Shown here piece after piece: positions 15,603-24,736 of a stretch of 64,000 nt of DNA. This DNA comes from AP-15 sp963781215 (GTDB taxonomy: Bacteria; Pseudomonadota; Alphaproteobacteria; ATCC43930; CGMCC-115725). A program made the translations under genes and the position numbers. The DNA lies in assembly GCA_963781215.1 (NCBI GenBank), contig CAWAFE010000055.1:1-64000 (forward strand), read 5' to 3'. Below the pieces are notes generated by a model. That model searched no databases. It had not been told where the DNA came from and saw only the letters and a program-made list of their open reading frames with translations. How positions within the stretch are numbered: the stretch's first letter is position 1; each line of letters starts with the position of its first letter.

Positions 15603-15920
15603 CGTGAAGCTGGTGATTGGATATCGCCGACGAGGAAAGCGGGCCCGCCGGTGATCCTGCTCGACCGCTGGCCGTCGGACCGCACGACTGGGACTTGGTG
15701 ACGCCGGAGCTGGCGGGTGTCGGGTCTTGGAGCCGCGGCTGCGCGGCTATGGGCCGACCCGGTCTCGGTCCGCGGGGTCAGGCCGTGGCGCCGTGGGACG
15801 GGAACCGCCGCCGAAGCGGCCCTTGCGTCTGACGCAACCCTGACCTGCCAGCGCCTGCGGGCAGCCGGCCCGGTGCGTGCCGATCTTGCCAGCCAGCCGG
15901 GGTCCACCCATACTGCGCTC
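15603..15920. other. gene-free stretch of about 320 bp
   Basis: The frame of the following DnaJ-type gene stays open upstream to 15717, but that extension is arginine- and alanine-rich and lacks family features. I see nothing else here. Confidence 0.45.
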
Positions 15921-16508
15921 ATGCGGCGGGTTTTGCTCGATCCCGTATTTGAGGCGGCGGCCGACGCGCCGGTGCGGCTTTGCGACCATCCTGGCTGCGA
16001 GGCCGGCGGCGACTTTCGCGCGCCGAAATCGAGGCTCGAGCTACGCGATTACTATTGGTTCTGCCTCGAACACGTGCGTGCCTACAATTCCGCCTGGAAC
16101 TACTATGCCGGCATGAGCGACAGCGAGATAGAAGCCGAAATCCGCAGCGACACCGTGTGGCAGCGCCCGAGCTGGCGGCTGGGGGATCGCGCCGGCCCCG
16201 GCTTTGCCGCTCGGGTGCGCGATCATTTCGGCGTCTTCTCGGCTGGCGCCGGCGGCCGGCGCGGCCGCGCGGAGCGGGACCGCGACGGCGCCCCCGACGC
16301 GGCGCGGCGCGCGCTCTCGGCCCGCGAGCAGGCGCTCGCCGTCTTCGAGATCGAGCCGCCCTTTACCCCGGTTCGGCTCAAAGCCCGCTACAAGACGCTC
16401 GTCAAGCTGCATCATCCCGACGCCCACGGCGGCGACAAGGCCGCCGAGGAGAAGTTGAAGATCATCAACCAGGCCTACACCACCTTGAAAGCGAGCTATT
16501 TCAATTGA
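15921..16508 (+). CDS. J-domain (DnaJ-like) protein upstream of cobS
   Basis: The product has 195 aa. The C-terminal 60 residues form a J domain: ARYKTLVKLHHPDAHGGDKA carries the HPD tripeptide needed to stimulate DnaK ATPase, followed by EEKLKIINQAYTTLKASY. The N-terminus contains LCDHPGCEAGGDFRAPKSRL and FCLEHVRAYNSAWNYYAGMS, a conserved Cys/His segment seen in alphaproteobacterial J-domain proteins encoded next to cobS. The ATG at 15921 gives this conserved start. It is probably a DnaK co-chaperone; a role linked to cobaltochelatase is only suggested by position. Confidence 0.88.
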   Translation: MRRVLLDPVFEAAADAPVRLCDHPGCEAGGDFRAPKSRLELRDYYWFCLEHVRAYNSAWNYYAGMSDSEIEAEIRSDTVWQRPSWRLGDRAGPGFAARVRDHFGVFSAGAGGRRGRAERDRDGAPDAARRALSAREQALAVFEIEPPFTPVRLKARYKTLVKLHHPDAHGGDKAAEEKLKIINQAYTTLKASYFN

Positions 16509-16567
16509 ACAATCGCGCTTCGGCGCTCAACTTCCTCCCCGCCTCACCATCAGGATAGAAGACAAGA

Positions 16568-17572
16568 ATGTCATCCGTTCAACCAACGGCAGCCGCCGAC
16601 GCGTTTCCTCTGGACAAGCCCGACATCACGATTTCGGTCCGCCAGACCTTCGGGATCGATAGCGACCTCCAGGTTCCCGCCTTCAGCCAGGCGAGCGAGC
16701 ACGTCCCCGATTTCGACGATGCCTATCGCTTCGACCGCGACACCACTCTGGCCATCCTCGCCGGCTTCGCCTTCAACCGGCGGGTGATGATCCAGGGTTA
16801 CCACGGCACCGGCAAATCGACCCATGTCGAGCAGGTCGCGGCACGCCTTAACTGGCCCTGCATCCGGGTCAACCTCGACAGCCACATCAGCCGCATCGAC
16901 CTTGTCGGCAAGGACGCGATCGTGCTGCGCGACAACAAGCAGGTCACCGAGTTCCGCGAGGGCCTCCTGCCGTGGGCGTTGCAGCACCCGATGGCGCTGT
17001 GCTTCGACGAGTATGACGCCGGGCGCCCCGATGTGATGTTCGTGATCCAACGCGTGCTCGAGGTCGAGGGCAAGCTGACCTTGCTCGACCAGAACCGGGT
17101 GATCCGGCCGCATTCGTGCTTCCGGCTGTTTTCGACCGCGAACACGGTCGGGCTCGGCGACACCACCGGCCTCTATCACGGCACGCAGCAGATCAATCAG
17201 GGGCAGATGGACCGCTGGAATATCGTCGCCACCTTGAACTACCTGCCGCACGACGCCGAATGCGAGATCGTGCTGGCAAAGGTGCCGAGCTACGACGACG
17301 AGCAGGGCCGGCGCACGATCAGCGCGATGGTGGCGCTCGCCGACCTGACCCGCGCCGGTTTCATCAATGGCGACATCTCGACCGTGATGTCGCCGCGCAC
17401 GGTCATGACCTGGGCCGAGAACGCACAGATCTTCAACGATCTGGCTTTCGGCTTCCGCTTGACCTTCCTGAACAAGTGCGACGAGACCGAGCGGCCGGCC
17501 GTGGCCGAATACTATCAGCGTTGCTTCGGCACCGAGCTCCCCGAGACCGGGGTCAACGCCACCCTGATGTAG
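16568..17572 (+). CDS. cobS: aerobic cobaltochelatase subunit CobS (AAA+ ATPase)
   Basis: With CobT and CobN it inserts cobalt into hydrogenobyrinic acid a,c-diamide in the aerobic cobalamin pathway. The product has 334 aa, as expected. The AAA+ core shows Walker A GYHGTGKST at about residues 77-85, Walker B ALCFDEYDAG, sensor-type LFSTANTVGLGDTTG and an arginine-bearing MSPRTVMTW. It is followed by cobT after 83 bp that include a small dispersed inverted repeat. CobN is not in this window. Confidence 0.95.
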   Translation: MSSVQPTAAADAFPLDKPDITISVRQTFGIDSDLQVPAFSQASEHVPDFDDAYRFDRDTTLAILAGFAFNRRVMIQGYHGTGKSTHVEQVAARLNWPCIRVNLDSHISRIDLVGKDAIVLRDNKQVTEFREGLLPWALQHPMALCFDEYDAGRPDVMFVIQRVLEVEGKLTLLDQNRVIRPHSCFRLFSTANTVGLGDTTGLYHGTQQINQGQMDRWNIVATLNYLPHDAECEIVLAKVPSYDDEQGRRTISAMVALADLTRAGFINGDISTVMSPRTVMTWAENAQIFNDLAFGFRLTFLNKCDETERPAVAEYYQRCFGTELPETGVNATLM

Positions 17573-17608
17573 GCGGCCGGCAGACGCGCAATGTTTTCCA
17601 CCGTCATG

Positions 17609-17625
17609 CCCGAACTTGATCCGGG
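17609..17625. repeat. small dispersed inverted repeat between cobS and cobT
   Basis: The sequence cccgaacttgatccggg, preceded by cgtcatg, is an imperfect hairpin. It matches the form of the element at 51248-51266 (ggccgggcttgacccggcc). Such REP-like hairpins are common in intergenic regions of alphaproteobacteria. Confidence 0.55.
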
Positions 17626-17655
17626 TAGCCAAGTACCGCTTTTGGTCGGACGCTG

Positions 17656-19503
17656 ATGGCCCAGGAGTTTTCCCCGACCGAGATCTTCAAGCGCGCGACC
17701 GCGGCGACCTTGCGCGCGATCGCCGAGCGTGACGATCTGACCGTCGGCTTTGGCCCCGAGGCGGCGGGCCTCAGCGGCTCCAGGGTGCGGCTGCCGAACC
17801 CGGCCCGCGACCTGCCGGCGGAGGAGGCGGCGCAATTGCGCGGTGCGGCCGACAGCATGGCGCTGCGGCTGCGCTATCACGACGACGCCGTGCACAGCAG
17901 GCGCGCCCCCGGCGGGGCGTTGGCGCGCTCAGTGTTCGAGGCGGTGGAACAGGCGCGGGTCGAGGCGCTGGGCGCCCGGCGCATGGCCGGGGTCGCCGCC
18001 AATCTCGGCGCGATGCTCGACGAGCAGTATCGCCGGCAGGGGTTCGAGCGGATCACCGAGCGCACCGACAGCACGATGGCCGAAGCGATCAGGCTGTTGA
18101 CCCGCGAAGCCCTGACCCGCGAACGGCCGCCGCCCTCGGCGCGGCGCGTGGTCGACCTCTGGCGGCCCTGGCTCGAAGGCAAGATCGGCAAGGATTTCAG
18201 CGAGCTCGACCGCACCATCCTCGATCAGGACGCCTATGCGCGGGCGACCCGCCGGCTGCTCCAGGATCTCGACATCGATCTCGGCGACGCCGAGGATTCG
18301 GAGGACAGCGAAGAGCAGCAGGACGGCGAGGAGGCCGAGGGCGAGAACCAGAGCGAGGGCGAGGGTGCCACCTCGGGGGCCGAGGCCTCGCCCGACGGCT
18401 CGCCCGCCGACGGGGCGGCCGACGACGCGCAGGATGCCGGGGAGGCGAGCGACGGCGAGATGATGCCGGGCGCCAGCGACGACGATCCCGGTCGGCCCGG
18501 CCGGCCCGGCCAGCAGCCGCGCGGCCGCCCCGACGACACCGCCATCTACCGAGCCTTCAGCACCGCCTCCGACGAGGTCGTCGACGCCGCCGAGCTGTGC
18601 GACACCGACGAGCTGTCGCGTCTGCGGCAGTTGCTCGACCAGCAGCTCGCACATCTGCAGAGCGTCATCGCTCGCCTCGCCAACCGGTTACAGCGGCGGC
18701 TTTTGGCGAAGCAGACCCGCGCTTGGGAGTTCGATCTCGACGAAGGCCTCCTCGACGCCGCGCGGCTGTCGCGGGTGGTCGCCAACCCGATCCTGCCCTT
18801 GGCCTACAAGCGCGAGCGCGAGACCGATTTCCGCGACACCGTCGTGACGCTCTTGATCGACAATTCCGGCTCGATGCGCGGCCGGCCGATCACCGTGGCG
18901 GCGATGAGCGCCGACATCCTGGCGCGCACCCTCGAGCGCTGCGCCGTCAAGGTCGAGATTTTGGGCTTCACGACCCGCGCCTGGAAGGGCGGGCAGTCGC
19001 GCGAGCGCTGGATCGCAGCGGGGAAGCCGCCGAACCCCGGCCGGCTCAACGATCTGCGGCACATCGTCTACAAATCGGCCGACACCCCGTGGCGGAGGTC
19101 GCGGCGCAGCCTCGGGCTGATGCTGCGCGAGGGCATCCTGAAGGAGAACATCGACGGCGAGGCGCTTCTGTGGGCGCACAACCGCCTGCGCGAGCGCACC
19201 GAGCAGCGTCGCATCCTGATGGTCATCTCCGACGGCGCCCCGGTCGATGATTCGACGCTTTCGGTCAATCCCGGCAACTATCTCGAAAAGCACCTGCGCG
19301 AGGTGATCCGTGATGTCGAGCGTCTGGGCGAGGTCGAGTTGACCGCGATCGGCATCGGCCACGACGTGACCCGCTACTACCGCCGCGCGGTCACCATCGT
19401 TGACGCCGAGCAATTGGGCGGCGTCATGCTCGAAAAACTCGCCGAATTGTTCGAGGAAGACGGCGGCGCCAACACCCGCGTCCGAAGCCGTCGCGCTGCC
19501 TGA
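17656..19503 (+). CDS. cobT: aerobic cobaltochelatase subunit CobT
   Basis: Partner of CobS in the ATP-driven chelatase complex. The product has 615 aa, typical length. Order: N-terminal helical domain, a long acidic low-complexity linker (about residues 209-295, runs of Glu/Asp such as DLGDAEDSEDSEEQQDGEEA), then a C-terminal von Willebrand factor A domain with the MIDAS signature LIDNSGSMRGRP at about residues 400-411 and a conserved VISDGAPVDDSTLS. The acidic linker is normal for CobT. The ATG at 17656 follows gacgctg without a strong ribosome site, so it may be coupled to cobS. Confidence 0.95.
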   Translation: MAQEFSPTEIFKRATAATLRAIAERDDLTVGFGPEAAGLSGSRVRLPNPARDLPAEEAAQLRGAADSMALRLRYHDDAVHSRRAPGGALARSVFEAVEQARVEALGARRMAGVAANLGAMLDEQYRRQGFERITERTDSTMAEAIRLLTREALTRERPPPSARRVVDLWRPWLEGKIGKDFSELDRTILDQDAYARATRRLLQDLDIDLGDAEDSEDSEEQQDGEEAEGENQSEGEGATSGAEASPDGSPADGAADDAQDAGEASDGEMMPGASDDDPGRPGRPGQQPRGRPDDTAIYRAFSTASDEVVDAAELCDTDELSRLRQLLDQQLAHLQSVIARLANRLQRRLLAKQTRAWEFDLDEGLLDAARLSRVVANPILPLAYKRERETDFRDTVVTLLIDNSGSMRGRPITVAAMSADILARTLERCAVKVEILGFTTRAWKGGQSRERWIAAGKPPNPGRLNDLRHIVYKSADTPWRRSRRSLGLMLREGILKENIDGEALLWAHNRLRERTEQRRILMVISDGAPVDDSTLSVNPGNYLEKHLREVIRDVERLGEVELTAIGIGHDVTRYYRRAVTIVDAEQLGGVMLEKLAELFEEDGGANTRVRSRRAA

Positions 19504-19554
19504 CCTGGCGACTCGGGGCAGCATGTCCGACCCGGACCTCGGTAGGCCGGCGCC

Positions 19555-20325
19555 CTATTCCTTATAGGACGGGTCGATGCGGTCGAGCTTGCGTAAGAGG
19601 GCCGGCCACTCGAACCTGGCCGGATCATTGCGGCCACCGGCGACGCGATTTCTGGCGTTGTCGAAGGCAGCGGCGACAACATCGTCGTGGAGCGGGTGGA
19701 ATTGGGCGCCCGATTGCTGAAAGGTGAGCTGCATCGCGCAAGCCCGCTCCATGCGATAGGTCGCGACAAAGGCCGCGGCGATGCTCGTCCCGACGACCAG
19801 CAGCCCGTGATTGCGCAGAACCAGGATGTGGCGGTCACCAAGATCGGCGAGCAGGCGCGCACGCTCCTCGGGATTTCGCGCCGTGCCCTCATAGTCGTGG
19901 TAGGCGACATCGCCGATCACCTGCAACGCATGCTGATTGAGCGGCAGCAGCCCGTCTTGTTGCATCGATACCGCACAGCCGGCGATCGAGTGGGTGTGGA
20001 TCACGCAAGTTATGTCTCTCCGGGCCATGTGCACCGCGCCGGGCATCGCAAAGCCGCCGCTGTTGACCTCGCATTCCGAGGGTTCGGCCTTGTTTCCTTC
20101 GCTATCGATCTTGACCAGCGACGACGCGGTGACCTCTTCGAACAGAAGGCCGTAGGGGTTGATCAGGAAATGGTGGTGCGGCCCGGGCACGCGCGCCGTG
20201 ATCCGGGTGTTGATCAGATCCGACCATCCGAACAAATCGACCAGACGGTAGCAGGCGGCGAGGTCGCACCGCGTCTGCCGTTCCGCCTCGGTCATGCGTG
20301 TCAGGGGCATTTGTGTAATGGACAT
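19555..20325 (-). CDS. class II aldolase/adducin-family protein
   Basis: The product has 256 aa. The metal-binding histidines are seen in CVIHTHSIAGCAVS and LRNHGLLVVG, and the domain starts with the usual LAACYRLVDLFGWSDLINTR. Family members are zinc-dependent sugar-phosphate aldolases or epimerases, but many of this length class act on small hydroxy acids. I chose the ATG at 20325 (MSITQMPLTRM) because an aaggag ribosome site precedes it and upstream residues are low-complexity. It is last of three same-strand genes (21639-22763, 20436-21500, this one), probably one catabolic operon. Confidence 0.88.
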   Translation of the reverse strand: MSITQMPLTRMTEAERQTRCDLAACYRLVDLFGWSDLINTRITARVPGPHHHFLINPYGLLFEEVTASSLVKIDSEGNKAEPSECEVNSGGFAMPGAVHMARRDITCVIHTHSIAGCAVSMQQDGLLPLNQHALQVIGDVAYHDYEGTARNPEERARLLADLGDRHILVLRNHGLLVVGTSIAAAFVATYRMERACAMQLTFQQSGAQFHPLHDDVVAAAFDNARNRVAGGRNDPARFEWPALLRKLDRIDPSYKE

Positions 20326-20435
20326 GCACGACTCCTTCCCGGATCGGATTCGGCGATAGAGCGCACCCGCGCGCCTGGCCGTGTCAAGCCAAGCTGCTGT
20401 TGCGTCGGCAAGCGGCGGTTTTGGCTCGGCGCAGG

Positions 20436-21500
20436 TCAGTCCAAGAGCCACGGCGCCGCGCACGCCTGGGCGATCTGGCGGATCTGGTTGAGCAGGCCCG
20501 GGCCGACCGGAATCCCTTCCTGCATCCGTTGCGCCGCATTGTTCCATTGCGGATCGCCCGCCACCATGACCGGCCGGGCCGGGTCGACGGGCTTTGTCGC
20601 GCGCAAATCACCGCAGAACCGGGTCACATCGGCGGCGAATTCCTCGCGCTCGCGGAACAGCGCCGGATCGATCACGATGAAGCAATGGCCGATATCATTG
20701 CCCTGCGGTTTCTTCGTGTGCATCGGGTCGGTAATCAGGGTCGCACCCGACAGGCAGGAGCCAAGGATGTTGACCATCGCTGCCAACCCGTAGCCCTTGT
20801 AGCTGGAGTTATCCGGTGAACCGCCGAGCGAGGTCAGGAAACCGCCTTTCTCGCGCGCTTCGGCGGGGTCGGTGCTGGGCAGCCCATCTTTGTCGAGGAC
20901 CCAGCCGGGCGGGCATGGGAGCCCTTCGTTGGCCTTGTTGCGAATGCGCCCGGCAGCCACCGTCGTCGTCGCCATATCGAGCAGGAAGGGCCGCCCATCG
21001 GTAGTGGGCGCCGCAAAGGACCAGGGATCGGTGCCGAGCTTGGCCTCCTTGCCAAAAGTCGGCGCCACCTGGATGCTCGACGCGCTGGTGCAGGCCATGC
21101 CGATCAGCCCTTCCTTTGCCGCCATCAGGGTATAGTAGCCGGTGGCGCCAAAATGGGCCGAATTGCGCACCGCGGCGATCGCCATGCCGGACTGTTGCGC
21201 CTTGCCGATCGCTACCTGCATCGCAAAGCGTGCCGGCACGTGGCCCAAGCCGCCATCGCCATCGACCAGCGCCGAGACCGGCGTTTCCTTTATGATGCGC
21301 GGCCTTGCCGCCATGTTCGCGCGCCCGGCGCGGCGCAGCCGGTCATAACCAGGCAGCATCGAGATGCCATGGCTGTCGACGCCGTGCAGATCCGCCCAGG
21401 ACAGGATGTCGGCAGTCTCGTCCGCGCTGTCTTCGGGCATGCCCCATGCCAGCAGTATGGCTTTGAGTTGCGCACGATGCTTCTCGTATGGTGCAGGCAT
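20436..21500 (-). CDS. malate/L-lactate dehydrogenase-family (Ldh2/MdH-type) oxidoreductase
   Basis: The product has 354 aa. Family landmarks: WADLHGVDSHGISMLPGYDR near the N-terminus, the NAD(P)-site region SAHFGATGYYTLMA, PWSFAAPTTDGRPFLLDMAT, and SYKGYGLAAMVNILGSCLSG. This group of NAD(P)H-dependent 2-oxoacid/2-hydroxyacid dehydrogenases includes ureidoglycolate and (2R)-3-sulfolactate dehydrogenases, so the name malate dehydrogenase is not a safe substrate call. It sits between a D-threonine-aldolase-like and a class II aldolase-like gene, which fits oxidation of a small hydroxy acid. Confidence 0.9.
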   Translation of the reverse strand: MPAPYEKHRAQLKAILLAWGMPEDSADETADILSWADLHGVDSHGISMLPGYDRLRRAGRANMAARPRIIKETPVSALVDGDGGLGHVPARFAMQVAIGKAQQSGMAIAAVRNSAHFGATGYYTLMAAKEGLIGMACTSASSIQVAPTFGKEAKLGTDPWSFAAPTTDGRPFLLDMATTTVAAGRIRNKANEGLPCPPGWVLDKDGLPSTDPAEAREKGGFLTSLGGSPDNSSYKGYGLAAMVNILGSCLSGATLITDPMHTKKPQGNDIGHCFIVIDPALFREREEFAADVTRFCGDLRATKPVDPARPVMVAGDPQWNNAAQRMQEGIPVGPGLLNQIRQIAQACAAPWLLD

Positions 21501-21638
21501 GGACTACCTCCAATATTGGCCGGCGCGCTGCCTCGCGTGACCGCCCGGTTTGGGAAGCCGCGGCTTGCAGCCATTTGCCGAAGATGACGAGTGGTATCGT
21601 TCGGACCCCCAATCCGTGCACCCTCTGTCTTGAGTGAG

Positions 21639-22763
21639 TCAGTACACCGCCCCGCGCGCCGTGATCGGCCAGATCGCTTCGACGCGGGTGCCGCGGATGC
21701 CGACATACCAGTCGTAGAGGTTGACGGTCGGGTCGCAATGGCCGGGGACGAGGCGGATCTTGTCGCCGATCCGCAGCCGGTTGGTGGCGGTCGCGACGGC
21801 GAGGCGGCCGTGCTCGTCGGACGCGCGCTCGTAGGTGGCGCCGGGTTCGTCCCACACCGTCGGCGGGCCGGAATCGAAGGCGAGCGCCTTCAACCCGGCG
21901 TCGACGATGGCGCGCTCCTCGGCCGGGCGGCTCATCACCGTCGCCCACACAAAGAGGCTCGGTTCGAAGGTTCGGGTCGGGCCGCCGTCGCGGTCGAGGT
22001 TCCGCCCGTAATCGGCGTCCATAAAGATGTAGGAGCCGCATTGCAATTCGGTGTAGACGCCACTCGCGGTCTCGAACTCGAAGCTGCCGGTGCCGGCGCC
22101 GGTCACATTCGGGCAATCGATGCCGTTCTGCGCCAGGAGGTCGCGGGTATGGCCGGCCTTGGCCGTCGCCTGGGCGATCGCCGCGCGGCGCTCGTCCCAG
22201 CCTCGCAGATGCTGCGCCGAGCCGTGATAGGCCTGCAATCCCGCGAACGTCAGATGCGGCGCGTCGGCAACCCGCCGCGCCAAGTCGAGCGCCGGCTCGC
22301 CCGGCTCGACGCCGCAGCGGTTGCCGCCCATGTTGACCTCGACATAAACAGGGAGCGTCACCCCGGCCTCGCCGGCCGCCGCCTCCAAGGCCTGGACCTG
22401 GCCCGTATCGTCGGCGCAGACGCCGACCCGCGCCAGCGAGGTGAGCGCCATCAGCCGGCGCAATTTCTGCCTTCCGACGATCTCGTTGGTGACGAGCACG
22501 TCGCCGACCCCGCCATAGACCATCGCCTCGGCCTCGCCGACCTTCTGCACGCAGACGCCGACCGCCCCTAGCGCCATCTGCTTCAGCGCGATCACCGGGC
22601 ATTTGTGGGTCTTGGCGTGCGGGCGCAGCCGCACCCGGCTGCCGGCAATGTGGTCCGGCAGACGGCGCAGATTGCGTTCGAAGGCATCGAGGTCGATCAC
22701 CAGGGCGGGAGTATCGACCTCGTCGAGCGGCATGCCGATCTCGGCCGGCGGGCGTGTCGTCAT
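21639..22763 (-). CDS. D-threonine/3-hydroxyaspartate aldolase-type PLP enzyme (DSD1 family)
   Basis: The product has 374 aa. It has an alanine-racemase-like barrel with the PLP lysine Lys51 in RLRPHAKTHKCP, YVEVNMGGNRCGV for the barrel interior, and a C-terminal metal site H-x-C in IRLVPGHCDPTVNLYDWY. This arrangement is typical of metal-activated D-threonine aldolases, D-serine dehydratases and beta-hydroxyaspartate aldolases. It is first of the three-gene minus-strand group with the Ldh2-type and class II aldolase genes. The exact substrate cannot be fixed from sequence alone. Confidence 0.88.
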   Translation of the reverse strand: MTTRPPAEIGMPLDEVDTPALVIDLDAFERNLRRLPDHIAGSRVRLRPHAKTHKCPVIALKQMALGAVGVCVQKVGEAEAMVYGGVGDVLVTNEIVGRQKLRRLMALTSLARVGVCADDTGQVQALEAAAGEAGVTLPVYVEVNMGGNRCGVEPGEPALDLARRVADAPHLTFAGLQAYHGSAQHLRGWDERRAAIAQATAKAGHTRDLLAQNGIDCPNVTGAGTGSFEFETASGVYTELQCGSYIFMDADYGRNLDRDGGPTRTFEPSLFVWATVMSRPAEERAIVDAGLKALAFDSGPPTVWDEPGATYERASDEHGRLAVATATNRLRIGDKIRLVPGHCDPTVNLYDWYVGIRGTRVEAIWPITARGAVY

Positions 22764-22867
22764 CGCGGACCCTCCCGGAGTGTGAAGTGCCGACCGAGGC
22801 TCGCGCAGCCCGCGCCGAAATGCAACACGCCCGCCACCGAGCCCGCCGGGCGTGGTATGAGTTCGCG

Positions 22868-24736
22868 ATGTTGACCCTGTCTGGCCTGACCTACCGCATT
22901 GCCGGGCGGACCCTCATCGACCAAGCGAGCGCGCAGATCGCCGACGGCGCCAAGGTCGGGCTCGTCGGCCGCAACGGGGCCGGCAAGTCGACCCTGCTCG
23001 ACCTGATCCGCGGCGCCTTGCAGCCCGACGCCGGCGCGATCGAGCTGCCGCGCGGCCATCGCATCGGTTTTCTGGCCCAGGAGGCGCCGAGCGGTGCGGC
23101 GACGCCGCTCGAAACGGTGCTGGCGGCCGACGGCGAGCGCGCGAGCCTGCTGGTCGAGCGCGAGGCCGGGGCCGAACCGCTGCGCGCCGCCGAGATCGAG
23201 ACCCGGCTTGTCGAGATCGACGCCCATGCCGCACCCAGCCGGGCAGCGCGCATCCTCGCCGGGCTCGGGCTCGACGCGGCGATGCAGGCGGGGCCGGTCG
23301 GCGAGCTGTCGGGCGGCTGGCGGATGCGCGTGGCGTTGGCGGCGATCCTCTTCGCCGAGCCCGAGCTGCTGCTGCTCGACGAGCCGACCAACCATCTCGA
23401 TCTCGAAGCCGCATTGTGGCTCGAACGGTTTCTGCGCAACTACCGGCGCACCCTGATCCTGGTCAGCCATGACCGGCGTTTTCTGAACGCGGTGACGAAT
23501 TCGACCCTGCATCTCGACCGCGGCAGGCTCACCGCCTATTCGGGCAATTTCGACGCCTATCTGCGGGCCCGCGGCGAGGCGGCACGGCGGCTCCAGGTGC
23601 TGGCCCAGCGGCAGGACCAGCAGCGCCGCAAATTGCAGGCCTTTGTCGACCGCTTTCGCGCCAAGGCGTCGAAGGCGCGGCAGGCGCAGAGCCGGCTCAA
23701 GGCATTGGCCCGGCTGGAGCCGATCGTGCTCGCCGCCGACGAGCCGCCGGTGTCGATCCGATTCCCGGCGCCCGCAGTGCTGAGCCCGCCGTTGATCGCG
23801 CTCGACCGCGCCAGTGTCGGCTATGTGCCGGGTAGGCCGGTGCTGTCGCGGCTCGATCTGCGGCTCGACCCCGACGACCGGATCGCGCTCCTGGGCGCCA
23901 ACGGCAACGGCAAGACCACCCTCGCCCGCCTTCTCGCCGGCCGGCTGCCGCCGATGTCCGGCGAGGTGACCCGCTCGACAAAGCTCGGCTGCGGGTTTTT
24001 CGCACAGCACCAGATCGAAGATATGCGGCCCGAGGCCTCGGCCTTCGACCACCTCGCGGCGCTGATGGGCGACGCCCCGCCCGAGGCGGTGCGGACCCGG
24101 CTCGGCGGCTTCGGATTCGGTCAGGAGAAGGCCTTCGTCGCGGTGGCCGACCTGTCGGGCGGCGAGCGGGCGCGCCTCAACCTCGCCCTCATCACCCATG
24201 ACGCCCCGGCGCTCTTGATTCTCGACGAGCCGACCAATCATCTCGACATCGAGGCCCGCGAGGAATTGGTCCGGGCGCTCGGCGATTTTGAGGGTGCCGT
24301 CGTGCTGGTCAGCCATGACTGGCACCTCGTCGAGCTGGTCGCCGAGCGGCTGTGGCTGGTCGCTGACGGAACCGCGCGGCCCTTCGAAGGCGATCTCGAC
24401 GACTACCGCCGGCTGGTGCTGGAAGCGGCGCCGCGGGGTGGCGGGAACGGATCCGAAGGCGACAATCGACGCGGCGCGCGGCGTCTCGCGGCGATGCGTC
24501 GGCGCGGGCTCGAGCCGCTGCGCCAGCAGGCGCGCCTGGCCGAGGAGACGGTCGCCCGCCTGACCAGGGAGCGAGAGGCGCTCGACCGGACATTGACCAA
24601 ACCGCAGCAGAACGGCAGCGGGATTGCCGTCTCCGACGCGTTGAAGCGCCGCGCCGAGCTCGTCCGCCGCATTGAGCGCGCGGAAACCGAGTGGCTCGCC
24701 GCCACCGAGGCGATCGACCAGGAACCGGGAGCGTGA
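22868..24736 (+). CDS. ABC-F family ATPase (ribosome-associated type)
   Basis: The product has 622 aa with two ABC ATPase domains and no membrane segments. Domain 1: Walker A GRNGAGKST, signature LSGGWRMRV, Walker B LLLLDEPTNHLDL. Domain 2: GANGNGKTT, LSGGERARL, LLILDEPTNHLDI. Between them is a basic, helical linker (RQDQQRRKLQAFVDRFRAKA), and the C-terminus has a coiled-coil-like tail. These features fit the Uup/EttA type that acts on ribosomes rather than transport. The ATG at 22868 gives the standard start (MLTLSGLTYRIAGRTL). Its stop overlaps the start of the patatin-like gene. Confidence 0.92.
   Translation: MLTLSGLTYRIAGRTLIDQASAQIADGAKVGLVGRNGAGKSTLLDLIRGALQPDAGAIELPRGHRIGFLAQEAPSGAATPLETVLAADGERASLLVEREAGAEPLRAAEIETRLVEIDAHAAPSRAARILAGLGLDAAMQAGPVGELSGGWRMRVALAAILFAEPELLLLDEPTNHLDLEAALWLERFLRNYRRTLILVSHDRRFLNAVTNSTLHLDRGRLTAYSGNFDAYLRARGEAARRLQVLAQRQDQQRRKLQAFVDRFRAKASKARQAQSRLKALARLEPIVLAADEPPVSIRFPAPAVLSPPLIALDRASVGYVPGRPVLSRLDLRLDPDDRIALLGANGNGKTTLARLLAGRLPPMSGEVTRSTKLGCGFFAQHQIEDMRPEASAFDHLAALMGDAPPEAVRTRLGGFGFGQEKAFVAVADLSGGERARLNLALITHDAPALLILDEPTNHLDIEAREELVRALGDFEGAVVLVSHDWHLVELVAERLWLVADGTARPFEGDLDDYRRLVLEAAPRGGGNGSEGDNRRGARRLAAMRRRGLEPLRQQARLAEETVARLTREREALDRTLTKPQQNGSGIAVSDALKRRAELVRRIERAETEWLAATEAIDQEPGA

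Noticed and set aside
15717..15920. Upstream extension of the J-domain gene
   Set aside because: Open but arginine/alanine-rich; the conserved N-terminus begins at 15921.
16571..17632. 353-codon open frame on the minus strand
   Set aside because: Exact antisense shadow of cobS.
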